Shown piece by piece: positions 35,751-43,560 of a stretch of 64,000 nt of DNA. The position numbers and the translations under genes were made by a program. Position 1 is the first letter of the stretch. The number at the start of each line of letters is the position of its first letter. Below the pieces are notes generated by a model. That model saw only the letters and a program-made list of their open reading frames with translations, ran no database searches and had not been told where the DNA came from. This stretch comes from Pseudodesulfovibrio sp. 5S69. Its GTDB lineage: Bacteria; Desulfobacterota; Desulfovibrionia; Desulfovibrionales; Desulfovibrionaceae. Location of the stretch: contig NZ_CP146609.1 of the NCBI RefSeq assembly GCF_037094465.1, forward strand, positions 2,047,501 through 2,111,500. Reading direction: 5' to 3'.

Positions 35751-38432
35751 ATGAGCCAACGGAAGATCGTCACCACCTGTACGCGCGACTGCCCCAACTC
35801 CTGCGGGCTCATCGCCACCGTGGAGGACGGGCGGCTGGTCAAGCTTTCGGGCGACCCGGACCACCCCCTGACCGGCGGCGTGGCCTGCCACAAGACCGCC
35901 AAATACATCAAGCGCGTGTACAGCGCCGAGCGGATCACCCACCCCCTGCGCAAGGTGGACGGGCAGTGGCAACGGGCCACCTGGGACGAGGTCCTGGATC
36001 TGGTGGCCGACAAGCTCAAGTCGGTGGTGGCCGAATCCGGCCCCGAGGCGGTCCTCTATTACCAGGGGTACGGCGAGCGCACGGCCCTCAAGCTCCTGAA
36101 CAAGTATTTCTTCAACCTGCTCGGCGGGGCCACGACCATGCGCGGCTCCCTGTGCGGCGGCGCGGGGCAGGGGGCCCAGAACCTCGATTTCGGCGAGCGC
36201 GTGTCCCACGACCCGCTGGACCACTTCAACTCCGAATCGATGATCCTGTGGGCGCGCAACCCGGTGTCCACCAACATCTCCCTGGTCAAGATCGTCAAGG
36301 ACATCAAGAAGCGCGGCGGCCGCGTGGTGGTCGTTGACCCGGCGCGCAGCCTGTCCGTGAACATCGCCACCCACCACGTGCGGCCCAAACCGGGGCGCGA
36401 TGGGTGTCTGGCCATGGCAGCGGCCAAGCTCATCCTCGAGGCCGGGGCCGAGGACCGCGATTTCCTCGAGAACCGGGCCGAGGGCTGGGCCGAATACAAG
36501 GCCATCCTGGATTCCCTTTCCGTGCCCGAACTCTGCTCCCTCGCCGGGGTTCCGGTCACGGACGCCGAACTGCTGGCCGACACGCTCATGAACCAGTTCC
36601 CGACCTCCATCCTGCTCGGCTGGGGGCTGCACCGCCACGAGTACGCCCACTATGCCATCCGGCCCATCGACGCGCTCGGCGGCATCGCGGGCATCCTCGG
36701 TGTGCCCGGCGGCGGGGTCAGCCAGGGGTTCGAGGAGTACGGCCCCTACGACCAGGCATACTGGGGCGACCACCTGCACCCCGACCACCGGACCCTGCTC
36801 ATCCCCAAAGTGGGCGAGGAGATTCTGAACGCCCGCGCCCCGGAGATCCGCATGATCGTGGTCACGGCGGGCAACCCGGTGTGTATGGCCCCCAACGCGG
36901 ACAAGATCGTCAGGGCGTTCAAAAAGGCCGAGATGGTCGTCTATTCCGGCCATTTCCTGGACGATACCGCCGAACTGGCCGACGTTTTCTGGCCCGCCAC
37001 GACCTTTCTCGAAGAGGATGACCTCATGGCCAGCTACGGCCACAATTTCGTGGGCCCGGTCAACCCGGCCATCGAGCCGGTGGGCGAGACCAAGTCCGAA
37101 TTCCGGATGTTCCAGGAACTGGCCTCGCGCTTTCCGTTCGCCGTTCAATACCAACGGCCCGTGGACGACTGGCTGAAGGCCATCTGCACCCCGCTCTGGC
37201 AGCAGGGCACGGACCTCGAGAGCATGCGCAAGGGCCCGTTCCGCCTGGAGGCGCCCATGGTCCCCTATGTGGACGGCGTGTTCCCCACCGAGTCCGGCAG
37301 GTTCCGCTTCATGACCGAGTTCGATCCGGCCGTGCTCCAGGACGAGGACCCGGAATATCCCTACAAGCTACTGACCATCGCGCCCCACGGCTACATCTGC
37401 TCCGAGCGCACCTTGGCCGAGCACGACGCCTTGCCGGAGGTCGTCCTGAACACGTCCGAGGCCCGCAAGCGGGGGGTGGCGGACGGCGGCCACGTGGTCG
37501 TGCGCAGCCCGCACGGCAGGCTCATGGCCCTGCTCAAGGTGGACGAAGCCATGCGCAGCGACGTGCTCATCACCGAGCGCGGGGGCTGGAACAAGGCGGG
37601 CCACGGGGTCAATTTCCTGACCAGGGACATCCCGTCCGTCGTGGGCCAGGGCACACCGTTCTACGAGACCCGGGTCACGGTGGAGCCGTGCCCGAAGGAC
37701 AGGGTCGTCGGTTCCACGGTGCTGGTGGTCCAGCATTCGGACGAATCGCCCGGCGGCAACTTCACCAAGGAACTGGCGCGGCAGGGCTGCATCCTGACCA
37801 CGGTCATGCCCGCGCAGGGGGACCCGCTCCCGGATACGCCCGGCGGCTTCGACCGGCTGGTGGTCCTGGGCGGCCCGCAGCACGCCTCCGACGACGGGAA
37901 GACGCCGCACTTCCCGGCGCTGATGCGCTTGATGCGCGATTTCGACGCGGCCGGAAAGCCCGTGGCGGGCATCTGCCTGGGCTGCCAGCTTCTGGCCCGC
38001 GCCCACGGCGCCGAGACCTGGACCATGCCCGCGCTGGAGTTCGGCTACGTGCCGCTCTCCCTGACCGAGGCGGGTCGGGCCGATCCCGTTCTGGGCCAGG
38101 CCGGGCCGGTGCCGCCGCTCATGGAATTCCACGAGGACTCCTTTGACCTGCCCGAGGGGGCCGAACTGCTGGTCACGGGCGCGGCCTGCGCCAACCAGTG
38201 CTTCCGGATCGGCAAGGCGTCCTACGGCTTCCAGTTCCACCTGGAGCTGGACTCCATCGGCGCAGAGGCCTGGTTCGACGAGTTCGAGCGCGGCGACATC
38301 GACACCTACGCCAAATACCGCACCCAGTTCAGCGGGGAGTTTTTCGCCGAGATGCGCAGCCGCTTCCCGCTGCTCGTTCCGCAGTCCGGGGATTTCTGCC
38401 GGAACGTGGCCAGGAACTGGCTCAAGCTCTAG
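35751..38432 (+). CDS. Molybdopterin oxidoreductase fused to class I glutamine amidotransferase
   Basis: 893 aa. Residues 1 to about 645 form a complete bis-MGD oxidoreductase: an N-terminal [4Fe-4S] site Cys10-x3-Cys14-x3-Cys18-x27-Cys46, a candidate Mo/W ligand Cys135 in GSLCGGAG, and the C-terminal cofactor-binding domain with VVLNTSEARKRGV. Residues about 650-890 are a class I GATase: LGGPQHASDD, nucleophile Cys742 in GICLGCQLLA, and His830/Glu832 in FQFHLELD, so the triad is intact. There is no Tat leader, so it is cytoplasmic. The fusion is unusual and its reaction unknown; delivery of ammonia from glutamine to a redox site is one possibility. A terminator follows. Confidence 0.85.
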   Translation: MSQRKIVTTCTRDCPNSCGLIATVEDGRLVKLSGDPDHPLTGGVACHKTAKYIKRVYSAERITHPLRKVDGQWQRATWDEVLDLVADKLKSVVAESGPEAVLYYQGYGERTALKLLNKYFFNLLGGATTMRGSLCGGAGQGAQNLDFGERVSHDPLDHFNSESMILWARNPVSTNISLVKIVKDIKKRGGRVVVVDPARSLSVNIATHHVRPKPGRDGCLAMAAAKLILEAGAEDRDFLENRAEGWAEYKAILDSLSVPELCSLAGVPVTDAELLADTLMNQFPTSILLGWGLHRHEYAHYAIRPIDALGGIAGILGVPGGGVSQGFEEYGPYDQAYWGDHLHPDHRTLLIPKVGEEILNARAPEIRMIVVTAGNPVCMAPNADKIVRAFKKAEMVVYSGHFLDDTAELADVFWPATTFLEEDDLMASYGHNFVGPVNPAIEPVGETKSEFRMFQELASRFPFAVQYQRPVDDWLKAICTPLWQQGTDLESMRKGPFRLEAPMVPYVDGVFPTESGRFRFMTEFDPAVLQDEDPEYPYKLLTIAPHGYICSERTLAEHDALPEVVLNTSEARKRGVADGGHVVVRSPHGRLMALLKVDEAMRSDVLITERGGWNKAGHGVNFLTRDIPSVVGQGTPFYETRVTVEPCPKDRVVGSTVLVVQHSDESPGGNFTKELARQGCILTTVMPAQGDPLPDTPGGFDRLVVLGGPQHASDDGKTPHFPALMRLMRDFDAAGKPVAGICLGCQLLARAHGAETWTMPALEFGYVPLSLTEAGRADPVLGQAGPVPPLMEFHEDSFDLPEGAELLVTGAACANQCFRIGKASYGFQFHLELDSIGAEAWFDEFERGDIDTYAKYRTQFSGEFFAEMRSRFPLLVPQSGDFCRNVARNWLKL

Positions 38433-38453
38433 GCCCCGTACCCGAAAGGGAAA

Positions 38454-38489
38454 GGGGAGTCTCCTCCGGGAGGCTCCCCCTTTTTTTGT
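38454..38489 (+). terminator. Terminator after the molybdopterin-GATase gene
   Basis: GGGGAGTCTCC, a short loop, GGAGGCTCCCC, then seven T. Confidence 0.85.
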
Positions 38490-38547
38490 CGCTTTGTCGG
38501 CATCCCCCCCCCCGGAGGGGTTGGAGGCCCGTTTTTCCTTACCTCGT

Positions 38548-39366
38548 TCAGGCCGGTTGCCAGAGGTGGGTGCTCGCCGCCTTGCCGATGATGATCAGCC
38601 GGAAGTGTTCGTCGCACGGGCGGCCCGCCGCGCCGCAGCAGACGTGCAGGGGCAGCAGGTGCTCCTCGCGCGGGTGGCAGTAGCGGGCGTGCGGGGCGTC
38701 CTCCCAATGGACCAGCCGCGTCGCCCGTTCCTCCGGGGTCAGGGCCGGGTCGGCGCAGGTCCCGACGAGCCATTGCTGGAACTCGCCGTTGGCCAGGGCT
38801 GTCTCCGCCGTGTCCTGCGCGAAAAAGGCGCGCATGTTGTGGAAGGAGAACCCCGAGCCGAGGATGAGCAGGTTCTCGCGGTCGAGCCCGGCCAGGGCTT
38901 CGCCCAGAGCCAGGTGCGCGGCCGGGTCCAATCCCTTGATCAGCGATAGCTGGACGCAGGGGATGTCCGCCTCGGGGTACATGATCTTCAGCGGGACGAA
39001 CAGGCCGTGGTCGAAGCCGCGCGCCTCCTCCGTGCCGCAGGGCAGACCGTGCGCCGCGAGGGTCCCGCGCACGGCCTCGGACAGCGCATTGTCGCCGGGG
39101 GCGGGGTAGGCGATCTCGTAGGACTCCGGCGGGAAGCCGTAGTAGTCGTAATAGAGCGGCGGCTGGTTGCCGGCGGTCACGGTCGGCACGGTCTCCTCCC
39201 AGTGGGCGCTGACCACCAGGATGGCGGACGGCCTTTCAATGCGCGTGGCGAGGACCTTGAGGTTTTCGATCATCTCCGCATGGCCTGCGTCGCCCAGCAG
39301 GGGCAGCGGCCCCGCCCCGTGGGAGAGGTAGATGACGGCCGGGGAGCCTTGCTTGATTTCATTCAT
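38548..39366 (-). CDS. Class III extradiol dioxygenase family protein (DODA/YgiD-like)
   Basis: 272 aa. The sequence shows the LigB-type metal residues: His in YLSHGAGPLPLLGD, VVSAHWE, RGFDHGLFVPLKIMYP and the late PREEHLLPLHVCCGA. YgiD-like proteins are zinc or iron enzymes that open catechol-type rings such as DOPA; the physiological substrate in anaerobes is unknown, and an oxygen-dependent reaction would be odd in a strict anaerobe. The gene follows the ADP-ribosylglycohydrolase gene by nine bases, so both are co-transcribed. Confidence 0.85.
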   Translation of the reverse strand: MNEIKQGSPAVIYLSHGAGPLPLLGDAGHAEMIENLKVLATRIERPSAILVVSAHWEETVPTVTAGNQPPLYYDYYGFPPESYEIAYPAPGDNALSEAVRGTLAAHGLPCGTEEARGFDHGLFVPLKIMYPEADIPCVQLSLIKGLDPAAHLALGEALAGLDRENLLILGSGFSFHNMRAFFAQDTAETALANGEFQQWLVGTCADPALTPEERATRLVHWEDAPHARYCHPREEHLLPLHVCCGAAGRPCDEHFRLIIIGKAASTHLWQPA

Positions 39367-39375
39367 GGACGTTCC

Positions 39376-40467
39376 TTATAGTTCGGTCGGCTCGGCCGCC
39401 TGTGCGGCCAGTTCGAGGGCCAGGGTGCGTAGCTCCCCGCCCCGCTCCAGGCCGTCGATGAAGCGTTGGGGGATGCCGGACAGCCCCACCTGGGCGCCCA
39501 CGAGGGTTCCGGCCAGGATGGCCCGGACCTGGTTCTGGCCGCCGCCGTTGAGCGCGTGCAGCACGGCCGACTCGAAGTCGTCGCGGAAGCGGGCCGCCAG
39601 GTAGTAGGCCGCCGGGAGCATGTGATATATGGCGCAGGGCATGCCGTAGACCAGGGAGACTTTCCAGGCGGGCTCGATGCGGATGTCCGGATCGGCCGCC
39701 GCCCGGGCTATGTAGCTCGGCGAGAGCAGGGCGTCGGGCGAGGCGAAGCGGCCCGCGCGCGGTGGGTCCGGGTCGCCGGGGCGCGGGGGCTTGAGCCCGT
39801 CGCGGGTCACGGCGTGGAAGGGCAGGACGTTTTTTTTGACGAGGTCCATGAGCGTGTCGGACAGGTGCGCGTCGAGCGCGCTTCCCCGAACGAGCTGGGC
39901 GAGCACCGCGCAGTAGGCCACGGTCAGGGACAGGACCAGGTCGTCGGACTGGGTCAGGGCCGCGTTGCGGCTGACCGTCTCGGCCAGGCGGCCCGGATCG
40001 AGGGCGTAGCGCACGGCGATGGCCAGGGTGCGCTCGATGGCCTCGGTGGTGTCGGCGTGCCCGGCGGTCTCGCCCCAAGGGCGCTTTTGCTCCACCCGCC
40101 TGCGCCAGGCCTCGCGGATGGACTGGCTGGTGTAGCCGCCCGGCCCGTTGGCAGGCTGGCCGTTGAGCAGGGGAAAGAGCTCCTCGTCCATGCGGCGGCA
40201 GAAGTCCGCTTCGTCGTAGTCGCCGCGTTCCGCCAGGGAGCGGGCGGTCAGTTCGAGGATGAACCCGGACTGCGACGACTGCCCGGCCTTCATGCCGTCG
40301 TGGTAGCGCCCCGGACGGGGGGCGGTGTAGCCGGTTATCCACGGGCCGTAGTCGCGGCGTAGCTCGTCCAGATCGTAATACCAGTGCGGTCCCAGGCCCA
40401 GTGCGTCGCCTATCCAGGCGCCCATCAACGCGCCCGCGGCGCGGTCCCGTATGCCTTCGTTCGTCAT
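39376..40467 (-). CDS. ADP-ribosylglycohydrolase family protein
   Basis: 363 aa. Family features are the start DRAAGALMGAWIGDALGLG, the helix with HADTTEAIERTLAIA and the C-terminal NGGGQNQVRAILAGTLVGAQVGLSGIP, equivalent to the usual GGDTD-type metal site but with Asp replaced: GGGQNQV where many members have GGDADT. Loss of these Asp ligands makes the activity uncertain. DraG-type members remove ADP-ribose from proteins. It precedes the extradiol-family gene in a two-gene unit. Confidence 0.82.
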   Translation of the reverse strand: MTNEGIRDRAAGALMGAWIGDALGLGPHWYYDLDELRRDYGPWITGYTAPRPGRYHDGMKAGQSSQSGFILELTARSLAERGDYDEADFCRRMDEELFPLLNGQPANGPGGYTSQSIREAWRRRVEQKRPWGETAGHADTTEAIERTLAIAVRYALDPGRLAETVSRNAALTQSDDLVLSLTVAYCAVLAQLVRGSALDAHLSDTLMDLVKKNVLPFHAVTRDGLKPPRPGDPDPPRAGRFASPDALLSPSYIARAAADPDIRIEPAWKVSLVYGMPCAIYHMLPAAYYLAARFRDDFESAVLHALNGGGQNQVRAILAGTLVGAQVGLSGIPQRFIDGLERGGELRTLALELAAQAAEPTEL

Positions 40468-40575
40468 GTCGCCTCCTATGCTGCCGGTCGGCGAGGGCGG
40501 TTCGCTGCCCCATGCACAGCCTACGGCGGATGGATGTCTTTCGGAAGGTTTTTTCCGCGATGCGGCAAAGAGTAG

Positions 40576-40604
40576 CCCCGCCCCTCCATCGAGGAAGGGC
40601 GGGG
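40576..40604 (-). terminator. Hairpin downstream of the small motility-type gene
   Basis: CCCCGCCC and GGGCGGGG form an 8-bp stem around 13 bases; a convincing T-run is lacking on the minus strand. Confidence 0.4.
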
Positions 40605-40632
40605 GTCCTTTCGGGGCGTTATCTCCGGGCCG

Positions 40633-40917
40633 TCAGATGATGGTGTTGATGACCGCGCCCTTGGCGTAGGAGCCGAGGACATCGGTCTGGAAGTTGTAGC
40701 TTTGGGCCAGGCCGGCCTTGTCCGCCGTCGAGGTCCCGGGGTTCATGTAATCCAGGGTTTTCGAAACAAGCGACGCCTCGGAGGAGACTTTGTCCACCGG
40801 AGCGGGGCTCGGGCCGCTGTCGTTCATGTAGTCCAGGGTCTCGGAAACCACGGCAGCGCCGAACGTTTGTTGGTCGAACGGCGAGTAGCTTCCGAGTCCG
40901 CCGATTGCCATGGTCAT
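40633..40917 (-). CDS. Small protein with duplicated S-x-TLDYMN motif, sigma-28 controlled
   Basis: 94 aa from ATG 40917 (AGGAGG six bases upstream; a GTG at 40923 is the alternative). The sequence has two copies of one element, VVSETLDYMND and LVSKTLDYMNP, 32 residues apart, and an Ala/Gly-rich end KGAVINTII. There is no signal or membrane segment. I do not recognise the family. A near-consensus FliA promoter lies 44 bases upstream, which places the gene in the late motility/chemotaxis regulon. The role is unknown; export through the flagellar apparatus or interaction with filament components is conceivable. Confidence 0.7.
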   Translation of the reverse strand: MTMAIGGLGSYSPFDQQTFGAAVVSETLDYMNDSGPSPAPVDKVSSEASLVSKTLDYMNPGTSTADKAGLAQSYNFQTDVLGSYAKGAVINTII

Positions 40918-40960
40918 ACGCACCCTCCTGCCTTCAGGGCGGAAATAACGCCTATCCGCC

Positions 40961-40987
40961 TTTTCGGCATTCCTCCGTATATCTTTA
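40961..40987 (-). promoter_or_regulatory. Candidate sigma-28 (FliA) promoter of the 94-aa gene
   Basis: Minus strand: TAAAGATA (40980-40987), exactly 11 bases, GCCGAAAA (40961-40968), against the consensus TAAAGTTT-N11-GCCGATAA; 7 of 8 in the -10 and TAAAG in the -35. Confidence 0.75.
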
Positions 40988-41054
40988 GGGCAAGGTTGGA
41001 AAAAATATAGCCAATGAATACAAATGAGTGTATGGAGATGATTGGGAGAGGCCC

Positions 41055-41243
41055 ATGAACATCGATTATATCTGGCTCATCGTCGCCTTTGCGATCACCG
41101 CCGTGGTCGGCGTGGTGCTGCACCGCTGGCAGCGGCCCGTGCTGCCCAGACTCTACGTCTGGATCACCCTGGCCGGGACGCTGTTCTCCACGTATTACAT
41201 TCTAAACGTGTTCTTCGGGACCGGCCGCACGGGGTGGCCGTGA
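41055..41243 (+). CDS. 62-aa small membrane protein
   Basis: From ATG 41055 (GGGAGAGG upstream) the protein has two hydrophobic segments: IDYIWLIVAFAITAVVGVVL and LYVWITLAGTLFSTYYILNVFF, separated by a basic turn HRWQRPVLPRL. It ends GTGRTGWP. No family recognised. It is followed after 19 bases by a 31-aa membrane ORF and then by a 22-aa one, suggesting an operon of tiny membrane proteins. Confidence 0.6.
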   Translation: MNIDYIWLIVAFAITAVVGVVLHRWQRPVLPRLYVWITLAGTLFSTYYILNVFFGTGRTGWP

Positions 41244-41262
41244 TGCCGTTGGGGAGGAACCG

Positions 41263-41358
41263 ATGGACAAGACATTGGTGTTGATTGCCGCCGTGGCGGC
41301 GGGAGCGGGCGTGGCGGCCCTGGCCATCTGGAGGCTCAGGTCGCGCTGCGTGCCGTGA
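41263..41358 (+). CDS. 31-aa single-span membrane protein
   Basis: ATG 41263 is preceded by GGGGAGGAACC, one of the best ribosome sites in the region. The peptide begins MDKTLVLIAAVAAGAGVAAL and ends AIWRLRSRCVP: one transmembrane helix with a basic C-terminal tail. Size and form resemble the short accessory peptides of membrane complexes, but no partner is identified. Confidence 0.55.
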   Translation: MDKTLVLIAAVAAGAGVAALAIWRLRSRCVP

Positions 41359-41427
41359 GTGCTGATGTACGCAGCCGTCGGCGCGGGTATCGTCGTATTC
41401 TATGTTCTCGAGTATCTGTTCGGCTAG
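41359..41427 (+). CDS. 22-aa hydrophobic ORF
   Basis: Begins GTG at 41359 immediately after the preceding stop (or ATG at 41365). The peptide reads M-L-M then YAAVGAGIVVFYVLEYLFG: one hydrophobic span. There is no independent ribosome site, so it would depend on re-initiation. Its TAG overlaps the stop of mazG on the other strand (CTAG). Confidence 0.35.
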   Translation: MLMYAAVGAGIVVFYVLEYLFG

Positions 41428-42230
41428 GCCTGTTCCCAGTCCTTGACCTCGTCCCACAGGGTGTTCATCTCGTCCAGGCCCAGGTCGGCCAGGGCGAGGC
41501 CGCGCATTTCGGCCAACTCCTCCATCTTGGCGAACCGGGTCAGGAACTTCTGGTTGGCGAAATCGAGCGCCGCGTTGGCCTTGATGCCCTTGCGCCTGCC
41601 CAGCTCCACCAGGGTGAAGAGGTAGTCGCCGAACTCACGCTCCGAGTCCTCGGCGTGGCCTGAGGTCATGGCTTCCTGCCACTCGGCCCATTCTTCCTTC
41701 AATTGGGCCTCCACGTCCCGGTCGGACTCCCAGGTGAACCCGTTGCGGGCGGCCTTGGAGTTGATACGGTACGCCTTGAGCATGGGCGGCAGGCCGGAGG
41801 GCAGGGAGTCGAAGACCCGCTTGCGGTTGGTGCCCTTGTTCTCCTCGCGCTTGGTCTTTTCCCAGTTGTCCCACAGCTCGTCGATGTTGTCGAAGTGCTT
41901 GTCGCCGAACACGTGCGGGTGGCGCCGGATCATCTTGGCCGCGCTGTAGTTGAGGGAATCGGCCAGGGTGTGGGAGCCGTTGCGCTCGTACAGGGTGGCC
42001 ATGAACAGGAGGATGAACATGACGTCGCCCAGTTCCTCCATGGCTTCGCGGGCGTCCCCGGAGCGGATGCCCTCGATCAGCTCGAAGGCCTCCTCGGCCA
42101 GGTAGTCGCACAGGGTCAACGGGGTCTGTTCCTTGTCCCAGGGGCAGCCGTCGGGCGCGATCAGGGCCTCGATGACCCCGAGCAACTCACGCATGGCCAG
42201 AGCCGGGGCGTCATGTCTTGTTTCGCTCAT
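41424..42230 (-). CDS. mazG: Nucleoside triphosphate pyrophosphohydrolase MazG
   Basis: 268 aa, the two-domain form. The N-terminal domain shows LIAPDGCPWDKEQTPLTLCDYLAEEAFELIEGI with the EEAFEL metal motif and EELGDVMFILLF; the C-terminal domain has the second copy EWAEWQEAM and EREFGDYLFTLVELGR. MazG hydrolyses (d)NTPs to NMP and pyrophosphate, for house-cleaning and adjustment of (p)ppGpp. It is 46 bases downstream of cvpA on the same strand. Confidence 0.93.
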   Translation of the reverse strand: MSETRHDAPALAMRELLGVIEALIAPDGCPWDKEQTPLTLCDYLAEEAFELIEGIRSGDAREAMEELGDVMFILLFMATLYERNGSHTLADSLNYSAAKMIRRHPHVFGDKHFDNIDELWDNWEKTKREENKGTNRKRVFDSLPSGLPPMLKAYRINSKAARNGFTWESDRDVEAQLKEEWAEWQEAMTSGHAEDSEREFGDYLFTLVELGRRKGIKANAALDFANQKFLTRFAKMEELAEMRGLALADLGLDEMNTLWDEVKDWEQA

Positions 42231-42276
42231 GGCGAATCTCCTTCGGAAATGGGAAAATCGGGTTGTGCAAACGGGG

Positions 42277-42798
42277 CTACTCGGCGTCGTCGTCGTGCCT
42301 GATGCCCAAGGCGCTCTTGGCCGAGTCCAGGGCCTGGGGCAGGTCGACGTATTCGCCCATCTTGTCCACCATGTGCCGCGCCCTGGGCGCGAGGTAGGAC
42401 TCGTTGAGAATGTCGGACCGGGGGGCGAAGGTCTGGAGGAACATCAGGCCGACCAGGCAGATGAGCACGCCTTCGAGCAGGCCGAAGACACCGCCCAGAG
42501 TGCGGTCGATCCAGCCGAGCAGGGATATCTCCAGCACGCTGCGGATCAGCTTGGTCACCAGCCAGACCACCACCAGGGTGCCGATGAAGATCAGCGAGTA
42601 GGACAGGGCGCTGACCGTGATGTCGCTCGAGATGTAGAGTTTCAGATGCGGGGCGAGGACATCGTCGAAGCGCGACGCCAGGAAAATGGCCAGGACCACG
42701 GCGATCAGCGACAGGACTTCCTGCACCAGGCCGCGGAAGAAACCGCGCAGGACGAAGAGGGCGACAATGCAGATGAGAATGATATCCAGAAAATTCAT
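42277..42798 (-). CDS. cvpA: CvpA family membrane protein
   Basis: 173 aa from ATG 42798 (an in-frame ATG at 42837 has no supporting site). Four hydrophobic segments are visible: MNFLDIILICIVALFVLRGF, VLSLIAVVLAIFLASRF, ALSYSLIFIGTLVVVWLVTKL and LGGVFGLLEGVLICLVGLMF, with GWIDRTLGGVFG, the CvpA signature. The family is linked to colicin V production and envelope integrity; the mechanism is unknown. The C-terminal tail is acidic. Confidence 0.85.
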   Translation of the reverse strand: MNFLDIILICIVALFVLRGFFRGLVQEVLSLIAVVLAIFLASRFDDVLAPHLKLYISSDITVSALSYSLIFIGTLVVVWLVTKLIRSVLEISLLGWIDRTLGGVFGLLEGVLICLVGLMFLQTFAPRSDILNESYLAPRARHMVDKMGEYVDLPQALDSAKSALGIRHDDDAE

Positions 42799-42987
42799 AT
42801 AAATGCACCCATGGTCGGCTGAAGTGAACTTCCTCACAGAGCCCTAGCAAACTGAGACCGAAATGTGAACCGCATTCGAAAGATATTTTGTGATGGGCCC
42901 TGCCGGGAAATCCGGGGCAGGGTTGTGTCCCTGGCTGAACTCGGCTACATGAACACCAATCGCCTGTCTTTTTGCAAGGAGTCGTGA

Positions 42988-43557
42988 ATGCAGGTCCATG
43001 AGACGGAATTTCCCGGTCTGCTCGTCCTGGTTCCCAAGGTATTTCAGGATGAGCGGGGCTTTTTTCTGGAAAGCTACAACGCCGATCACTTCCGGGAGAT
43101 CGGCATAGACTGCGGGTTCGTCCAGGACAATCACGCCTACTCCAAGGACGTCGGCGTGTTGCGCGGTTTCCATTTCCAGGTGCCGCCCGCGGCTCAGGCC
43201 AAGCTGGTCTGGGTGACGCGGGGCGCGGTCCTGGACGTGGTCGTGGACCTGCGACGGGGGTCTCCCACCTATGGCCGGGTGGAGCACGTGATCCTGAGCG
43301 CCGCCAACTTCAAGCGCATTTTCATTCCCAAGGGGTTCGGCCACGCCTATGTGACCATCATGCCGGACACGGAGTTCCAGTACAAGGTGGACGCGCCGTA
43401 TTCGCCGGGGCACGAAAGCGGCCTGGCCTGGGACGACCCGGCCATCGGCATGGACTGGGAACCGGCCCTCCGGGGCAGGGAGCCCATTCTCTCTGAAAAG
43501 GACCGGCGTCTGCCCGGACTGGCCTCTTTCGAATCTCCCTTTACCTTCGAGGATTGA
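42988..43557 (+). CDS. rfbC: dTDP-4-dehydrorhamnose 3,5-epimerase
   Basis: 189 aa cupin. RmlC/RfbC epimerises dTDP-4-keto-6-deoxyglucose on the way to dTDP-rhamnose. Seen: EVRG-equivalent FLESYNADHFREIG, FVQDNHAYSKDVGVLRGFHFQ with the catalytic His, VLDVVVDLRRGSPTYGR and FIPKGFGHAYV. AAGGAG lies 7 bases before ATG. rfbA, rfbB and rfbD are not nearby; manC follows after three bases, so this is a small surface-polysaccharide unit. Confidence 0.93.
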   Translation: MQVHETEFPGLLVLVPKVFQDERGFFLESYNADHFREIGIDCGFVQDNHAYSKDVGVLRGFHFQVPPAAQAKLVWVTRGAVLDVVVDLRRGSPTYGRVEHVILSAANFKRIFIPKGFGHAYVTIMPDTEFQYKVDAPYSPGHESGLAWDDPAIGMDWEPALRGREPILSEKDRRLPGLASFESPFTFED

Positions 43558-43560
43558 ACC

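Noticed and set aside
38504..38513. Run of ten C, considered as a phase-variation tract
   Set aside because: It lies between the 3' ends of two convergent genes, after a terminator, where a length change would affect neither frame nor promoter.
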